Assembly (NCBI GenBank): GCA_040901795.1
Contig: JBBDYH010000052.1
Location: 1 to 35,525, forward strand
Direction: 5' to 3'
Length of the DNA stretch: 35,525 nt
Source of the DNA: JBBDYH01 sp040901795
Lineage (GTDB): Bacteria; Planctomycetota; Planctomycetia; Pirellulales; JALHPA01
Each line of letters begins with the position of its first letter. Positions within the stretch are counted from its first letter, which is position 1. The position numbers and the translations under genes are program-made. The notes under the pieces are model-generated. The model was not told where the DNA came from, ran no database searches, and worked only from the letters and a program-made list of their open reading frames with translations. Below are positions 26,211-34,078 of the stretch, one piece after another.

Positions 26211-27434
26211 ATGGGAAGCAAACACCAACCTTCGCGCCGTGAGTTCCTGAAGACGGCAGGCGCGGCAGTCGCCGCGCCCTATGTGATCACCTCTGCCGCA
26301 CTGGGCAACCAGGACCGCCCGCCGGCCAGCGACCGGATCGTGATGGGCGGCATCGGCATCGGCAATATGGGCAGCGGCGACCTCGGCGCCTTCGCCGGCC
26401 GCGGTGATGTCCAGTACGTGGCCGTCTGCGACGTGCGACAGGAGGTTCGCGAGAAAGCCAAGGGACGCGTTGACAACAGTTACAAAAACAGCGACTGCCG
26501 CGAGTACAACGATTTTCGCGAGCTGCTCGCGCGCGACGACATCGATGCGGTTCACGTCGCCACGCCCGACCATTGGCACGCGATCCTCGTGATCGAGGCC
26601 TGCCGCAACGGCAAAGACGTGTACTGCCAAAAGCCCGAAACGCGAACGCTCCGTGAAGGTCCGCTGATGGTCGAGGCCGCACGTCGCTACTCGCGCGTCG
26701 TCTCCGGCGGCAGCCAGCGCGTGCTGGAAGATTACAGAAAGATCGTCGATCAGAGTTGGAGCGGCGAACTGGGCACGATCAAGTCGATCAACGTCAACGT
26801 CAACCCACTTCCGGTGCAGTGCAATCTGGCGGCGGAACCGGTCCCGCCCGGAATGGATTGGGACATGTGGCTGGGTCCGGCGCCTTGGGCGCCGTACAAC
26901 AGCAATCGCTGCTCCGGCAGCTACAACATCGACGGAAAAAGTAGCTGGCGTTCCTTTAGCGATTACTCGGGGGGCGGCATGACCGACTGGGGCGCTCACC
27001 ATTTCGGCGGCGCCACGTTCGCCGTGGACGTCCGCGAGATGCAGCCGGTGGAGATCGTCTATCACGATGAGAAAGACGGCAAGTACCTGACCTACCGCTA
27101 TGCGAATGGATTGTTGCTGACCCACAACCGTCCCAATACCCGGAATCTACACATCGAAGGCACGTCAGGTGAAAAACGCCCGGCCAAGCCCGTGCCCACG
27201 TATAAAGGACAGGGCGGCATTTACGGCGACTTCATCCATTGCGTGAAGACCCGCGAAAAACCGTTCCGCGACATCGAGCTGGCTGTGAACACCGCGGTCG
27301 TGAGCCACCTGGGCATCGCCGCGTACACGTTGCAGCGCTCGCTCAAGTGGGATCCGGCCAAGCAAGAGTTCCCCGGCGACGCCGAAGCCAATCGCCTGCT
27401 CGACCGCGCCCGCCGCGAGCCCTGGCAGGTGTAA
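26211..27434 (+). CDS. Tat-exported Gfo/Idh/MocA-family oxidoreductase
   Basis: 407 residues from ATG 26211, which has AAAGGA six bases upstream; the frame is open further up but carries no family sequence. A twin-arginine signal, SRREFLKTAGAAVAAP, opens the protein. The Rossmann motif GGIGIGNMGSGDL, AVHVATPDHWHA and VYCQKPETRTLREG mark the NAD(P)-binding domain; the Lys of QKP is the usual catalytic residue. The second half (MDWDMWLGPAPWAPYN, GGGMTDWGAHHFG) is the substrate-binding part typical of secreted planctomycete members. It is a paralogue of the protein at 3147-4592 but of a different subgroup. It is expected to act on a sugar or cyclitol in the periplasm; the substrate is not known. 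A HEAT-repeat gene follows after 142 bases. Confidence 0.92.
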   Translation: MGSKHQPSRREFLKTAGAAVAAPYVITSAALGNQDRPPASDRIVMGGIGIGNMGSGDLGAFAGRGDVQYVAVCDVRQEVREKAKGRVDNSYKNSDCREYNDFRELLARDDIDAVHVATPDHWHAILVIEACRNGKDVYCQKPETRTLREGPLMVEAARRYSRVVSGGSQRVLEDYRKIVDQSWSGELGTIKSINVNVNPLPVQCNLAAEPVPPGMDWDMWLGPAPWAPYNSNRCSGSYNIDGKSSWRSFSDYSGGGMTDWGAHHFGGATFAVDVREMQPVEIVYHDEKDGKYLTYRYANGLLLTHNRPNTRNLHIEGTSGEKRPAKPVPTYKGQGGIYGDFIHCVKTREKPFRDIELAVNTAVVSHLGIAAYTLQRSLKWDPAKQEFPGDAEANRLLDRARREPWQV

Positions 27435-27443
27435 GACAGAACG

Positions 27444-27531
27444 TGTCTGGTGACCTTGTGTCTGGTGACCTACTACCAGGTCACCAGACCACGCGGCACA
27501 AGACTACCAGACACCAGACTACCAGACACCA
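27444..27531 (+). repeat. Repeats and hairpin after the oxidoreductase gene
   Basis: GTGTCTGGTGACC occurs at 27444-27456 and 27459-27471. The second copy forms an 11-bp perfect stem, TCTGGTGACCT (27462-27472) with its complement at 27479-27489 and a 6-base loop. AGACTACCAGACACC is then repeated head to tail at 27502-27516 and 27517-27531. The direct copies also carry the complement of the 'GTGTCTGGT' word, so alternative hairpins are possible. It may be a terminator or an attenuator before the HEAT gene. Confidence 0.65.
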
Positions 27532-27576
27532 ACCCATCCACAGCACAACCAACTCACGTACACAAGGAAACCAAAT

Positions 27577-28281
27577 ATGCTCGACCAAGCCTTTGAAGCC
27601 CTGAAAACCTACGACTGGGGCATGGATCCGAAAGTTTTGGAACCGATCGACAAGGCGGTAATCTCGAAAGACGCCGAGGCCGGCCGCAAGGAGTTGGAGA
27701 CGCGCCTGGCCGCGGTGCTCAAGAGCGACTCAACGCGCGACGCGAAGGACTACGTATGTCGCAAGTTGATGGTCATCGGCACGGCGGCGTCGGTCCCGGC
27801 ACTGGCCCCCTTGCTCTCCGAAAAGGATTACTCGCACATGGCCCGTTATGCGCTGGAGCGCATTCCGGCGAGTGAGGCCGCTGGGGCCATGCGAAGTGCT
27901 TTACCGAAACTCAGTAGCGAGTTGCAGGTGGGCGTAATCTCCTCGCTAGGCGCACGCCGCGACACAGAAAGTGTTGCGGCCTTGGCGAAATTGCTCGGCG
28001 AAGCGGATGCCGCGGTGGCTCGCGCAGCGGCTTACGCGCTCGGCGCGATTCGCAACGGCGAAGCCGCCCGGGCGCTGGCCAAAGCGCAGCCGTCCAGCCC
28101 CGAGGTCAAGCAAGCCGCCACCGACGCGTCGTTGGCCTGTGCCGAGGAGCTGTTGGCGGCTGGCAAGAAGGCCGAAGCCACTGCGGTTTACAAACGCTTT
28201 ATCGGCGAAGACCATCCCAAGCACGTCCGTCTGGCCGCCACCCGCGGCATGTTGGCGGTGGCAGGAAAACGCGAGCCGTAA
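27577..28281 (+). CDS. HEAT-repeat protein
   Basis: 234 residues, no signal peptide, with an AAGGAA ribosome site ahead of the ATG. The sequence is almost all helical, with HEAT/PBS-lyase-like repeats of about 30 residues: VPALAPLLSEKDYSHMARYALERIP, SVAALAKLLGEADAAVARAAAYALGAI and similar. HEAT arrays are protein-binding scaffolds, and no catalytic motif is present. Many planctomycete gene clusters pair such a protein with Gfo/Idh/MocA oxidoreductases, as here, so it may help to assemble or process that pathway in the cytoplasm. This is inferred from neighbourhood only. Confidence 0.8.
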   Translation: MLDQAFEALKTYDWGMDPKVLEPIDKAVISKDAEAGRKELETRLAAVLKSDSTRDAKDYVCRKLMVIGTAASVPALAPLLSEKDYSHMARYALERIPASEAAGAMRSALPKLSSELQVGVISSLGARRDTESVAALAKLLGEADAAVARAAAYALGAIRNGEAARALAKAQPSSPEVKQAATDASLACAEELLAAGKKAEATAVYKRFIGEDHPKHVRLAATRGMLAVAGKREP

Positions 28282-28303
28282 GCCGCTTGCTTGCGGATTG
28301 GCG

Positions 28304-28309
28304 TATAAT
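28304..28309 (+). promoter_or_regulatory. Candidate -10 element of the VapBC-like operon
   Basis: A perfect TATAAT lies 22 bases after the HEAT gene stop. Initiation near 28316 would leave a leader of about 31 bases containing the GAGGAA ribosome site before ATG 28347. No good -35 hexamer was found at 16-18 bases, so an activator or a weak promoter is possible. Confidence 0.4.
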
Positions 28310-28346
28310 TCCTCGTGCGGTGAAAGCGGTTACAGAGGAATTGATC

Positions 28347-28565
28347 ATGGCGAGTCAGACCTTGGAAAAACGTTTGTCGTTACTCGAAGCGGAAGTTAAC
28401 AAGCTTCGAAAGGAAGTCGCATCCACCAAGGCGAAGAGCTGGGAGCGCGCAATCGAGAAATATGCTGGAGACAACGACTTGCAGGCCGTGTTCTCGGCGG
28501 CGATGAAGTTGCGCGAAGCAGATCGTAAACGAGCGCGCCGAAGGCGCAGCAAGCGTGCGAATTAG
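28347..28565 (+). CDS. Small coiled-coil antitoxin of a PIN toxin-antitoxin pair
   Basis: 72 residues from ATG 28347, preceded by GAGGAA at good distance; an in-frame start at 28287 adds 20 unlikely residues. The first 30 residues form a heptad coiled coil (LEKRLSLLEAEVNKLRKEV). The middle AIEKYAGDNDLQAVFSAAMKLRE is the likely toxin-binding part and the C-terminal tail is very basic (RKRARRRRSKR). It ends two bases before the PIN toxin ATG. This size, position and charge fit an antitoxin, although it is not a standard VapB fold. Like other antitoxins it probably binds its own promoter. Confidence 0.75.
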   Translation: MASQTLEKRLSLLEAEVNKLRKEVASTKAKSWERAIEKYAGDNDLQAVFSAAMKLREADRKRARRRRSKRAN

Positions 28566-28567
28566 GG

Positions 28568-28993
28568 ATGACACTGCTTGATAGCGATCATTTTTCGGTC
28601 CTTGCCGATCCACGTCACCGTCGACAAGCGGAGTTGCGGCGCCGGCTACGGGGATCAGACGATCTGATCGCTATTCCGATCGTCGCCGCCGAAGAGCAGT
28701 TGCGAGGCTGGCTGGCCGAAATCCATCGGATCCGTCAACCGCATAAGCAAATCGTTCCATACGTTCGATTGGCCAAACTTATTGACTTCTTTAGCGAGTG
28801 GCAGATCATCCACTGGAACGAGCCTGCCGCTGACGAATTCGTTAAACTTCGCGAACAGCGAATCCGTATCGGCACTCAGGACCTGAAGATTGCAGCGATT
28901 GCGTTGGCCAATGACGCACTGCTCTTATCGGCCAACCTTCGCGACTTCAATAAAGTACCGTTGCTTCGCGTGGAAGACTGGCTCCGTGAATAG
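28568..28993 (+). CDS. VapC-like PIN-domain toxin
   Basis: 141 residues, intact. MTLLDSDHFSVL carries the first catalytic Asp. The conserved Glu lies in PIVAAEEQLRGWL. The C-terminal acidic residues are in RIGTQDLKIAAIALANDALLLSANLRDF, where the Asp of TQDLKIAA and the following Asp complete the metal site. VapC toxins cut tRNA or rRNA and stop translation when the antitoxin is lost. The gene follows its antitoxin after two bases. In contrast to the broken toxin at the start of the window, all family landmarks are present, so this pair is probably functional. Confidence 0.9.
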   Translation: MTLLDSDHFSVLADPRHRRQAELRRRLRGSDDLIAIPIVAAEEQLRGWLAEIHRIRQPHKQIVPYVRLAKLIDFFSEWQIIHWNEPAADEFVKLREQRIRIGTQDLKIAAIALANDALLLSANLRDFNKVPLLRVEDWLRE

Positions 28994-29014
28994 AGTCGCT
29001 AAACAGGAGCGACT

Positions 29015-30457
29015 TCAAACCCGGATCTTATCCACCGCCGTCCGCTCGCGTTCGGCTGGACCCAGCCGGCGGGTGGCGCCCATCGCGTCCAGCATGGCGT
29101 TGTAAACGTCGATCCCCTCCGCGCCGACATCGATGAACTGGCCGGTCTTGAAGCGGCCATTGGCCCCGCTGATGGCGTGAAACACGCCCGACAGCTCGCG
29201 CTTGATGTCGTTATGGCGGCCATCTCCCGATTCGGTGGAGATCGTGATCAATGAGTTCTCCAGCACCGTCTTGCCGTTGGCCTCCATGGCGTCCTGACTG
29301 TCGAGTCGCTTCAGGAAGTAAGCCACCTCACGCATTTTCATGTGAGCGTGCGCCCGCAGTTGCTCGTTCTTTTTCTTTTCGTCAAACTCATGCCACCATT
29401 CATGGCTGCACGCGGCCGAGCCCGAAGTCTTGCGCTGTCCGCCGTCGTCGAACTCGAAGACTTTCTTCCCCTCATACTCATACGTACCTTTGAGGCGAAT
29501 GCGCTCGCCTGCCGAGAGGAACGTGATCGAGCCAAACCGCACCCGGTCGCATTGGATTGCCAGTGCGTAAAGGTCCGCCATCAGCCGCCACTCCTCGACG
29601 AGTTTATCGAGCACCATATCGATCCCCTCGCCCCCCGGATCGGCCGCCGGCCCGTGGATCAGCTTGGAGTCGCCAGGGCGACTTGGAGAAGGGCACTCTT
29701 CTGTCCCCTCTGCGGCCATCTTGAAGGCGCGTTGTTCGTACTCGCGGACGCGGTCCAGATGCTCCGCCAGCCGAGCCTTCGACGCGGCCCCAAGCGGCGA
29801 ATTATTGCCCGTGTAAAACTTCGATTGTTCAACGACCGAGTCCAAAACACTCCGCCGCAGCCGCTGCCGCCGTGCGGTTGTCTCCCCCTCTTCAATGGCC
29901 ACCGATCCAAAGATCCGCTCGAACAGGTCTTGCGGCTTCTCTTGCATCGTCGCGGCGGGTGTGCCGTCGTCGTTGAAGCTGTGTACGAACCGCGTCAGTC
30001 GATCGTCGCGGCGAAAATAGGTGCCCGCAATCAGCGTCGGGATCATACCGGCCGGAAGCCCATCCGGATACTGCGCTCGGCGAATGACTTGGTCAATCGA
30101 GGGACCGCCGGCGCGTGCCGTGCCTCCGGGCGGCTGGGCCGTGAAAGCGCCCGAAGCGCCGTCGTAGTGTGCGTTGATCCCCGACTGGTCGCAGCGCACC
30201 TGGTCCACCTGCCGCATGATCAGCAGCTTTTTGGCCAGCGGCTTGAGCGGCTCCAGCACGCCGTCGAATCCTTCCTTTTGCAAGGGCGCCGGAATCCCCA
30301 GGCCAAAGAAGACATTGAACGCGCGCACCGGAACAACGGCCGCTCGCCCGGCCGCCGCAGCGGATGAGACGAACATCTCCTCCATAAACGGCAGCCCAAT
30401 GGCAACGGTCCCCAAACCTTTGAGCATCGTCCGACGGGTGATGTGTCGCTGGTTCAT
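29015..30457 (-). CDS. DUF1552-family Tat-exported protein
   Basis: 480 residues. The N-terminus (RHITRRTMLKGLGTVAIGLP) is a twin-arginine signal. AFNVFFGLGIPAPLQKEGFDGVLEPLKPLAKKLLIMR and the later SINAHYDG-like, TGNNSPLG and LISTESGDGRHNDIKR segments are DUF1552 hallmarks. A clear ribosome site (AAAAGGA) lies about nine bases upstream. In planctomycetes this family is almost always encoded just after a PSCyt1/DUF1592 protein and the two probably act together on an extracytoplasmic substrate; the activity is unknown. Here the pair is separated by two small genes, and the DUF1552 gene begins 57 bases after the second. Confidence 0.92.
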   Translation of the reverse strand: MNQRHITRRTMLKGLGTVAIGLPFMEEMFVSSAAAAGRAAVVPVRAFNVFFGLGIPAPLQKEGFDGVLEPLKPLAKKLLIMRQVDQVRCDQSGINAHYDGASGAFTAQPPGGTARAGGPSIDQVIRRAQYPDGLPAGMIPTLIAGTYFRRDDRLTRFVHSFNDDGTPAATMQEKPQDLFERIFGSVAIEEGETTARRQRLRRSVLDSVVEQSKFYTGNNSPLGAASKARLAEHLDRVREYEQRAFKMAAEGTEECPSPSRPGDSKLIHGPAADPGGEGIDMVLDKLVEEWRLMADLYALAIQCDRVRFGSITFLSAGERIRLKGTYEYEGKKVFEFDDGGQRKTSGSAACSHEWWHEFDEKKKNEQLRAHAHMKMREVAYFLKRLDSQDAMEANGKTVLENSLITISTESGDGRHNDIKRELSGVFHAISGANGRFKTGQFIDVGAEGIDVYNAMLDAMGATRRLGPAERERTAVDKIRV

Positions 30458-30514
30458 GGAGTTATATCCTTTTCAAATCTCACCGGTCGTTTTGTACGTT
30501 ACGGGCCCGTCACC

Positions 30515-30793
30515 TCAACGGGACCCAACGGGAAGCGCCGCATCACGCTCCATTTGGATCAGTTCGACCATGTAGCCCGCGCGTTCAACGTCATGAATCG
30601 CAGAAGCAATGGCTTCTTGCAGTGACTGATGCGTCCGCTCGAACTCTAACTCCAATCCCTGACCCCGAACACTAATCGAGCAATCGTCACACCCTGCTTC
30701 ACCCAATGCGTCAGTCGCATCCAATAACTCCGCGTCCGACAGTTCATCGGTGAAGGACCCGCTGGCGATTATGCGGAAACGATATTCCGGCAT
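30515..30793 (-). CDS. Small protein, putative partner of the HicA-like gene
   Basis: 92 residues. An AGGGAG ribosome site lies eight bases before the ATG and overlaps the stop of the gene before it. The pattern is 'YRFRIIASG...DELSDAELLDATDALGEAGCDDCSISV...LELEFERTHQSLQEAIASAIHDVERAGYMVELIQ': a mixed alpha/beta fold with an acidic character. I know similar small proteins next to HicA-like genes, and the pair looks like a toxin-antitoxin module in which this would be the antitoxin, but I cannot name the family. It follows the HicA-like gene by 12 bases. Confidence 0.6.
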   Translation of the reverse strand: MPEYRFRIIASGSFTDELSDAELLDATDALGEAGCDDCSISVRGQGLELEFERTHQSLQEAIASAIHDVERAGYMVELIQMERDAALPVGSR

Positions 30794-30805
30794 GTGAGAA
30801 ACTCC

Positions 30806-31042
30806 CTAGGAGCTCGACGGAACTGATCCGGGGCAACGATCGACCTTGCGGCGAATCCCCTTCGCATGATTCTCGGGATTGCGAGGTGTAGACCAAATTG
30901 ACATACGACAGTCACGATGTCCATGTTGGCATTGAATCACTCCCCAAGCGTGAGCTCGTGGGCCAGCCTTCTTGATCGTCCAACCGCAAGACTCCGCGTA
31001 ATTCAAGGCTTCGCGAATGTGCTTATTCGGATGGTCGGCCAT
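30806..31042 (-). CDS. Small HicA-like protein
   Basis: 78 residues. The sequence is KHIREALNYAESCGWTIKKAGPRAHAWGVIQC followed by RDCRMSIWSTPRNPENHAKGIRRKV. A helix, a strand with 'GWxxxKxGxRAHxxGxxxC' and a C-terminal basic helix give it the look of the HicA mRNA-interferase fold (double-stranded-RNA-binding-like), with His50-region residues possibly catalytic. A TATAAT on the minus strand at 31059-31054 lies close upstream and may let this pair be transcribed independently of the cytochrome gene, with a very short leader. The assignment as toxin is inferred from size, fold pattern and partner. Confidence 0.6.
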   Translation of the reverse strand: MADHPNKHIREALNYAESCGWTIKKAGPRAHAWGVIQCQHGHRDCRMSIWSTPRNPENHAKGIRRKVDRCPGSVPSSS

Positions 31043-31067
31043 GCGTGCCTCTGATTATACACACGGC

Positions 31068-33755
31068 TCACTTTGTGGTTTCACTTGACGTTTCTTTCCT
31101 AGATTGTTCTCCCTCCATGGTCTGCACCAGGTCACTCAACACAATCGCGGTCATCAAGCTGACATACGTGCCGCCATTTTCCGTTGCGGCCGTGTGAATC
31201 TCTTCGACGACCGGCTCGTCCGCCTCCGTCAGCGGTCGGCCAATAGCGAACTGTGTCAGCTTTCGCGTAATCGCCTTCCGGACGCGGGGACTTCCGGCCA
31301 ACAGGTCCATCATTTCCGCCGACGACTCGTACGCGACGGATTTCTCCACGTCCGGGAACAGAATCTCGCCGTCATCGCGCAGCTTATTGCCGTGTTCGTC
31401 AACCTCGTGATAGGCCCCCAGGCCATCGAGTTTTTCCAGTCCGAACGCCAACGGCTCGAACTTCGAGTGGCATCCTACGCAAGACTTATTGGCAATCCGC
31501 TCCATCGCGATGGCGCGCTGCGACATGCCCGGCTTCGGCGGAACGGGCGTGGTGTCGACGCACGGCGGCGGATCTTCCACTTTGCTGTAAAGAAACTCGC
31601 GGAGAATGAACAACCCCCGGCTGACCATCGATGCCTCGTCACCGCCGATCGTCAACACGCTCCCCTGCGTCAGAAGTCCCCCGCGCGCGGGAATCGAAGC
31701 AAGGTCGTACCGCTTCAGTCGCTGTTCCGTCGGTCGCGACTTCGCGTGGGCCTGGATCTGCTCGGCGCCAAGAGCGCGGCTGTAGACCGCAACCAGATGG
31801 TACGTTCCTCGCCACGCGCGGTCCTTGCTCGATTCGTTGGCCAGGCCAAGTTGAAAGCCGTTGTCCCAGTTGGACAAATCGCCATCGGCATCGTGCGACG
31901 CCTTCTCGTCGCCGTCGATGTACAGCCGCGCCTTGCCGCCCGCGTTGCGCGTGTAAACAACATGCATCGGCCGCGTGGAGACCGTTCCGCTGGGGCTTGC
32001 CAGCGACGGTTGACCGTTGCCATCGGTTTTCGTAGTGCGGAACCGAACATCGAATTTGTCGCCGTCCTGACCGAGCGTGAAGTTCCGTTGGCTCACGCCT
32101 GAGGAGAGCGTCAGAATGCGGGCCGGGCCGTTCTGCTTCGTATCGGCGGGAGTGATCCACGCTTCAAGCGTGATCGCCTTCGACTTCTTGATCGCATCGA
32201 CCAATCGCCTGGCCGGCACGTCGGAGGTAATGAGGGTTGGCTCTTTTACAGTCAACCCACTGGGACTCCATTCGACAGCCGACTTGCTCTTAATCGTGAG
32301 ATAAAGGGGGAGCCCTCGCTTTGCCGTGTCGTGAATCGCGTCGCCGGTCCCTTCGTCGAACCGGTACAGCGCCTGCAAGCCCTTGGGTAGTTGTCCCTCA
32401 AATGCGACGGCGGCGCCTTCCCTTGGCCCAAACCGGTAATGGGCCGCCAGCCGCGGCGTGGCGAACGTGAACCTGGCGTTCAACAGATCCCAGAGCGGGC
32501 GCTTCTGCTCCCAGGCAATCTCTTTGAAAAACGCCAGTGTTTCCTCGCGCATATCACCCGCCAGGCTTTCGTTCCACTTGGGAAACCGGCTGGAGTGCGG
32601 GCGCAGATTGTCGAGCCGATCGAGATACATCCACTCGTGAATGAACCGGGCCGACCATTCCATCGCTCGCGAATCCGCGAGCATCCGTTGAACCTGGGCC
32701 TCGACGCGACTGCGGTTTGCGAGTTCGCCCGCCTCCGCGGCGCGCATCAACTCCGTGTCCGGCGGACCGCCCCAAAGAATGTAGCTGAGCCGCGACGCCA
32801 ATTCATAGTCGCCCAAGCGCTCTTTGCCATCCTGCTCCTGCCGGGATTCCATTCGGTAGATAAACCGCGGCGACTGGAGCATCGCCTCCACGATGTAGCG
32901 CACCGCCTGGTCGTAATCGCCCCCTTCCTTTTCGACTGCCTTGGATAGCTCGACATAGACGGCGATTTCGCTTTCCTTCAACGGCCCCCGTAAAAGCCAT
33001 TTTCCCATAGCCGCGACAAGTTCGCGTATCGCGGCGTCTTCGAGCTGGCGGCGCTCGGAAAACTGCTCGGCGAATTTCGTTACGTCGAATTTCGCGGCGA
33101 TGATTTCCGCCAGACTGGCGTACGCTTCCACGTGAGCTAGATCGACATTCAGGCTGTAGGCGGTGTTGCTGAAACCGTCGGCGCGCAGATCGGGCGGTAA
33201 CAATCGTCGGGCTTCCTCTTCGATATCCACGCCCACCGCATGTCGCACCGTTCGAATGTACTCCGGCGCCGTCAGCCGACGTAATAAGCTACCGGCTGAT
33301 TGCTTTTGCGTGTAATCCGAACGGTCGATGACGTCCAACGACCAAACGGCCCCCGCTTCAATCCACTCGCGCAGCAGCCGCTTTTCTTCTGCGGTCAGCG
33401 GCGGACGCTCCTTGGGCATCTCGTCCGAGTCGACGTAGTCCAACAGCAGACTTTCCGACGCCTTGCCTGGCACGATGGGGGGGCCATTCTCACCGCCCCG
33501 GAGTGCGGCCTTCTTGCGGGACAGGTCCAAGCCGCCCTTTTTTGACGCGGTTCGATGGCACTCCAGACAACGCCGCGCTAAGAGCGGGGCGATTCTCGCT
33601 TCGAAGTGTCGATCGCGGTCGGCTTCCGTCGCCGATTTGGACGAGTCACCGTCGGCTGCGTAGCCCGTCTTGACCTCCAACGCTCCAATTAGCGAACCAG
33701 CAGCAAGCAAGAAAAGCGCGATTGCCATGGTCACAAACGAGTATCGGACTCGCAT
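31068..33755 (-). CDS. PSCyt1/DUF1587/DUF1592/DUF1588/DUF1585 cytochrome-type protein with LamG insert
   Basis: 895 residues. A hydrophobic N-terminus (SFVTMAIALFLLAAGSLIG) exports it. PSCyt1 follows with a heme-c motif, CLECH at 63-67. The DUF1587 region is near 155-215 (LTAPEYIRTVRHAVGVDIE) and DUF1592 near 290-430 (LASRLSYILWGGPPD). Residues about 470-660 form a LamG/concanavalin-like domain (LQALYRFDEGTGD, ITLEAWITPADT, ARLYIDGDEK) inserted between DUF1592 and DUF1588. DUF1588 and DUF1585 complete the C-terminus with a second heme motif, CVGCH at 759-763. These proteins are planctomycete-specific, extracytoplasmic and of unknown activity; redox action with the DUF1552 partner is inferred. 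It is the first gene of the minus-strand group. Confidence 0.92.
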   Translation of the reverse strand: MRVRYSFVTMAIALFLLAAGSLIGALEVKTGYAADGDSSKSATEADRDRHFEARIAPLLARRCLECHRTASKKGGLDLSRKKAALRGGENGPPIVPGKASESLLLDYVDSDEMPKERPPLTAEEKRLLREWIEAGAVWSLDVIDRSDYTQKQSAGSLLRRLTAPEYIRTVRHAVGVDIEEEARRLLPPDLRADGFSNTAYSLNVDLAHVEAYASLAEIIAAKFDVTKFAEQFSERRQLEDAAIRELVAAMGKWLLRGPLKESEIAVYVELSKAVEKEGGDYDQAVRYIVEAMLQSPRFIYRMESRQEQDGKERLGDYELASRLSYILWGGPPDTELMRAAEAGELANRSRVEAQVQRMLADSRAMEWSARFIHEWMYLDRLDNLRPHSSRFPKWNESLAGDMREETLAFFKEIAWEQKRPLWDLLNARFTFATPRLAAHYRFGPREGAAVAFEGQLPKGLQALYRFDEGTGDAIHDTAKRGLPLYLTIKSKSAVEWSPSGLTVKEPTLITSDVPARRLVDAIKKSKAITLEAWITPADTKQNGPARILTLSSGVSQRNFTLGQDGDKFDVRFRTTKTDGNGQPSLASPSGTVSTRPMHVVYTRNAGGKARLYIDGDEKASHDADGDLSNWDNGFQLGLANESSKDRAWRGTYHLVAVYSRALGAEQIQAHAKSRPTEQRLKRYDLASIPARGGLLTQGSVLTIGGDEASMVSRGLFILREFLYSKVEDPPPCVDTTPVPPKPGMSQRAIAMERIANKSCVGCHSKFEPLAFGLEKLDGLGAYHEVDEHGNKLRDDGEILFPDVEKSVAYESSAEMMDLLAGSPRVRKAITRKLTQFAIGRPLTEADEPVVEEIHTAATENGGTYVSLMTAIVLSDLVQTMEGEQSRKETSSETTK

Positions 33756-34078
33756 CGGCGGCGCCTCGGCTGGGAAGGAATGGCGGTTTCAATACAGGTG
33801 AGGGTCGCACAATGGCTCGATGACGACCCTAACCGGCAGATCAGTCGAGGTTGGGACAGTTCAGAAGTATTCTCTTGGCGGGCAGACCGGGATTATAGAT
33901 TGTCGAAGCATCATGACGCAACAATCCGAGCACTGATTACCAATGCAAGGTTTGGCATTTTTTGAGTGTGGTTACCAGCCGTTCAATTGCGTTTCGTTCC
34001 AATTTCGCTGAAGATATTACGACTGGATATGTGAAGGCGCCGTTGTTTCAAGCCGTTGTTTCAAGAGGACCGGCAGTG
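33756..34078. other. Divergent intergenic region with 13-bp tandem duplication
   Basis: 323 bases separate the cytochrome-type gene from the HEAT gene. No gene or strong promoter was recognised; both genes must be transcribed outward from it. CCGTTGTTTCAAG is repeated head to tail at 34040-34052 and 34053-34065, directly before the AAGAGGA ribosome site (34063-34069) of the HEAT gene. Confidence 0.55.

Noticed and set aside
25416..26250. Two plus-strand frames (121 and 163 residues) in the non-coding stretch
   Set aside because: Composition is random, the frames run through repeats, and no ribosome sites or motifs support them.
25866..27125. 419-residue minus-strand frame opposite the second oxidoreductase
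   Set aside because: Antisense to a well-supported Gfo/Idh/MocA gene; no motifs of its own.
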